Below, one piece after another: positions 60,801 to 64,000 of a DNA stretch of 64,000 nt. Position 1 is the stretch's first letter. The number at the start of each line of letters is the position of its first letter. The translations under genes were made by a program, and so were the position numbers. The DNA lies in NCBI RefSeq assembly GCF_040807025.1, contig NC_090942.1, positions 63,072,911-63,136,910 on the forward strand, given 5' to 3'. Origin of the DNA: Struthio camelus (Eukaryota > Chordata > Aves > Struthioniformes > Struthionidae). The notes below the pieces were generated by a model. It saw nothing but the letters and a program-made list of their open reading frames with translations, was not told where the DNA came from and did not search any database.

Positions 60801-63800
60801 AGGCTTACTCCTCGTGTGCTTGTTCCTTATTCTCCTTCCAAGCCACCTCTGCTAGCCGCTGTCAAAGACGCTGAGCCAAACGCCTCTCTCTCCTGATCAA
60901 CTACCGCTCTTGCTGTGCTGCGCGGTCTGTGAATAACTTCCCCAGGAGTTTGCCTGACTGTGCCCAGTGGCTTCGAAGTCGACACACACGTAGGCATGAG
61001 GCGAGAGCGCCGCGTGGGTGCTGCTTGCTGCTGCAGGATCCTTTCCTAGGAGCTGGCACTGCCCAGGGCATGGCAAGGCCTCGGCAGCACCTGCCTACCG
61101 CTGCTCTCTCTGGGTGCCTCCGCCTGGCTCGTCAGCAACCTCGGCCCTGTGCTGATGTCCCACTCAGCAGTTCGTGGCTGCTCGGTAGCGAGCCTCTCTC
61201 CCTTTTGTGATTACTGTGACTTTCTGTGCAGCACCTTGTGCTGCAGCCTGGGCCATGGGCCCAGCACCACAAGTCTATCTTGTCTGCCTTTCTCCATAGG
61301 TGAGGGCAATTGCCAGCCTTTAAAACCGTCTCCTACTGGCTTGCTGACCCCAGAGGCAGGAGAAGTTGGCCACTGTTCCCACAAACAGCCCTCTAAGAGG
61401 CAGAACCCGACCCTTGGGGTGGAGCCCAGGGGAATTGGCGGGGGGTTAGGTGGGTAAAGTTTGCAACGAGATGCTTTTGGAAAGTCATGGCTGTGCCTGC
61501 TTCTTGGCGGTCTCCTCCCACCCTACACTGACTTTCAAGGTACCATGTTGACGAGGGCAGTGAGAGTATGAGCGAGAGTGCCTGGATGAAGACGTATGTG
61601 GTTGCGTACTTATCATCTGCTGCCGTGGCCCCAGGTATGAAAATCAGTCGAGGCCAAGAGGAAAATGGAAAGCGGAGGAAAAGGAAGCAAATTACGAGAG
61701 CAAAAAGTGTTAAGTTCATCCATGTAAATGCACGTGTCTGAAAACTTTTAAAACATGTCCCAGGTTTTCCCATGCAAATATGCATGTCAAAAACCTTACT
61801 TAGATGCTTAATTCCTTCTTTAAATCATAGGGCATGCAAAATCCGTGAGGAGCATGTGAAACATTGAGGTTCATCTGAGCAGCAACACCACCAGTGAGAG
61901 ACAGGAGAGAGAGAGCTGGGCATCTTCTGTTTTTGCTACATTGCAGGTACCACATGATACGAGTGTAGATCTCCTTGCTATGTCAAGATGTTGGACTGGG
62001 CCCACAGCAAGGCAAAACAGTGTTATGTGCCTTACAGTAGCCTAGGAATATAATTTGCTGTAAAAGTTAGAACAGGATGAAGGAGCATCTCACTGCTTGT
62101 TCTGCTTCATCAGTCAGTAGCTCCAAATGCAGTTGATACGGCGTGGAAGAACGAACACAGAAGTTGCTTAGAAACTTTACTTAAAAGTCTCAGCTCTCTG
62201 AAGAGCAATCTTCACCTGAAGGGCTCAAGGAGTTATTCATAACGGGTGACCTTCTGCCTGTAGACCAGCAGTCTGACAATATCCCATGTATTGAATGAAG
62301 ACTGTTGCCATCTAATGGTTCCACAGTGACGGATGCGGTAAGGACTGAGGGTTTTGTGCCGGCTGGTTGTGCCATCCTTCGCTGCGCCACCCTCAGAGGT
62401 GCAGAAGATAAAAGCTCCAGTTCAGTGAGGCACTTAAACATATGCTTAAGTGTTACCGAGTCTGAACCTTAAGCGCTTTGCGAAGCCAGAGCCAAAGTGA
62501 GCAGGCAGGCTGCCCTCGTGCCTTGCTCAGCGGGATCCCTCCGTCAGCCTCTCGCAGGCCCGTAGCGGAGCAGGGTGGAGCGCCACAGTACTACCTGGGC
62601 TGTGTTTATTCTGGATGTGACACAGGACTTTGCTCTCCCGTGCTGTCACTCGGGCGCCTTTCAGGAGCACCACATTCACTTCTCCGAGCGCACACGTGAA
62701 TTATTGTTTACTCGATAACAAAGCAAACAAATTCCATCTCCTATTCAAAGCAAATCGCAATGTTAAAAGGGGGCTGATTTCCAGTATTATTAGCAGTGAT
62801 GAATGTCTTCCCTTCCCTTGGCTGTCTTTATTTCACATACAGGTGGCTTTTTCCCCCCTTTTTTTTCTTTTTCATTTAGAAATGTCATCGCCACTTAATT
62901 AGCAATGCATTGTTACCTGAAAGTAAAAGCAAGCCTATCTTAGGCCATATGGCAGGGTTTTAATCTGCACTGTCACGGTATAATCCTGTCGAAATGGCTT
63001 CCCTTTTCAGTCAAAACTGCATTTCACACTTTACTAATATAGGGCTTTTCCTTTCCTGTTCCAAAGTAATATAGCCCTGCCTGTGCAGCTAGTGCAAATT
63101 AAAACGGCTCACAGCTCCAAGCAAGAGCACCAGAGGGAGAGCGGCATGGCTTGGGGTGGAGCGGGGGGAAGAGGACTCCATCCTAAAAAGGAAGAAAAGG
63201 ACTCTTTTGGTGAACTGCTTTTGTGCACTTTGGTCAAGCTAATTTGGGGTGCCATTTTAGAAGACAGTCACAATCTTCATAAGGCTATTGGCCATGTTGC
63301 AAAGGCCTGGACCATGCCAGTGGGGGCTAGTTACAGAAGTCTTTGTGATTTTTACCTTTCCTTCCCCAGTGTTATAGGGGAACTCTATATCAACAGTTTA
63401 TAAAAGCAGAAGGTGAGAAAGCAACATGTTGCTGCAAATTAAGAGTGGCTGGCAGAGAACTCCTGCAACTCCACTGCTGCAATTACTTTCAGGGATGAAA
63501 GGATGAAAACACATGGCCTGGCAGGTCGTATTTTCAAAGGAATTTTGCTCCCAAACGGCTTCCAGGTAACATGTAGGGCCAGGCCACGTACAGATGTTTG
63601 CTTCGATGCTTCAGGGAAAGCAGAGCTCTTCTGTAAAAACCTGTTGTTCTCCCTTTTTGGGGTGAAGAGCACAAATGGGATTTAATCCTACTCGGAGTGG
63701 GATGAAGGGCAACGTAGATTACCTTTCACTCAGAAAAGTTTGCCAGGCTGTTAATACACACTGGCCCTTCCCACAGCGCCCTGCACAAGAGCAGGGACTG

Positions 63801-64000
63801 CAGATTTCCCTCACCCTTCTTTCTTGCTGGCTTTCTCAGTTCTCCCAACACTGCACGTCACTAGGCTCCTACGAGGAGATACTCAAGGCCTCTGTTCTAC
63901 ATTTGTGGAGCTCAGGCTCAGATAGATTGAGACAAGGCCAAATCCTATCTAGCAATGAATCTAGATAGCTTCAATTCCAGATAAATGTCTTATCACAAAA
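54846..64000. other. Gene-poor stretch to the right of CR1
   Basis: No exon, RNA gene or young repeat could be supported. A phrase near 57417-57450 (ACTCCTCAGGTGGTCTCACT, then GGTTTCAATGG) resembles an old amniote repeat. GC/CpG rises modestly at 60930-61160 and 62480-62640. An AT-rich block with TAATTA and CAATTA-like motifs at 62690-63110 looks like conserved non-coding DNA. The largest open frames (56642-57118, 56851-57348, 56910-57311 and 61393-61785) overlap each other on opposite strands and show no protein character. Confidence 0.45.

Noticed and set aside
1-64000. CRISPR arrays, integrons, operons, ribosome binding sites or viral genomes
   Set aside because: No spaced direct repeats, prokaryotic gene packing, long terminal repeats or viral polymerase frames were seen. 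The only retroelement enzyme is CR1.

Overview
The window looks like intronic and intergenic DNA from a bird, or less likely another archosaur. The strongest clue is a CR1 LINE with the archosaur-type 3' tail of ATTCTGTG octamers at 54806-54845. The window also has very large introns, sparse young repeats, and several worn amniote SINE relics. There is no bacterial-style gene packing, operon, phage or CRISPR. Most short open frames are chance.

The left half (about 1-37000) appears to lie inside one plus-strand gene with introns of 12-16 kb. I find three exons (4538-4635, 16846-16915 and 32718-32834). Each has good acceptor signals, and they join in perfect phase (0 to 2, 2 to 0, 0 to 0) into about 95 uninterrupted codons. 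The peptide is mostly helical and contains one degenerate EF-hand-like stretch. I cannot name the gene. A fourth exon-like segment (28062-28128) has excellent splice signals, but its inclusion would shift the frame and stop translation seven codons into the next exon, so it may be a poison or cassette exon. A possible end exon lies at 36427-36561, with an AATAAA about 0.5 kb downstream.

The middle (38500-46400) holds a GC-rich patch (38545-38860), a compact CpG-dense block (41030-41137) directly abutting about 0.9 kb of compound GT repeat (41137-42010), and a second GC/CpG-enriched stretch (45000-46350) with homopolymer tracts and candidate transcription-factor sites. The CpG block is the best promoter candidate, though its direction is undecided.

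The right part is dominated by a 5'-truncated CR1 copy (about 52194-54845, plus strand). It carries the C-terminal part of the endonuclease and the whole reverse transcriptase, broken by a small deletion near 54240. The remainder (46400-52190 and 54846-64000) is gene-poor and shows only low-complexity tracts, an AT-rich conserved-looking block near 62690-63110, and worn repeats.

No undescribed system with strong evidence was found. The most useful leads are the unidentified spliced gene with its possible poison exon, and the CpG-block/GT-array pair.
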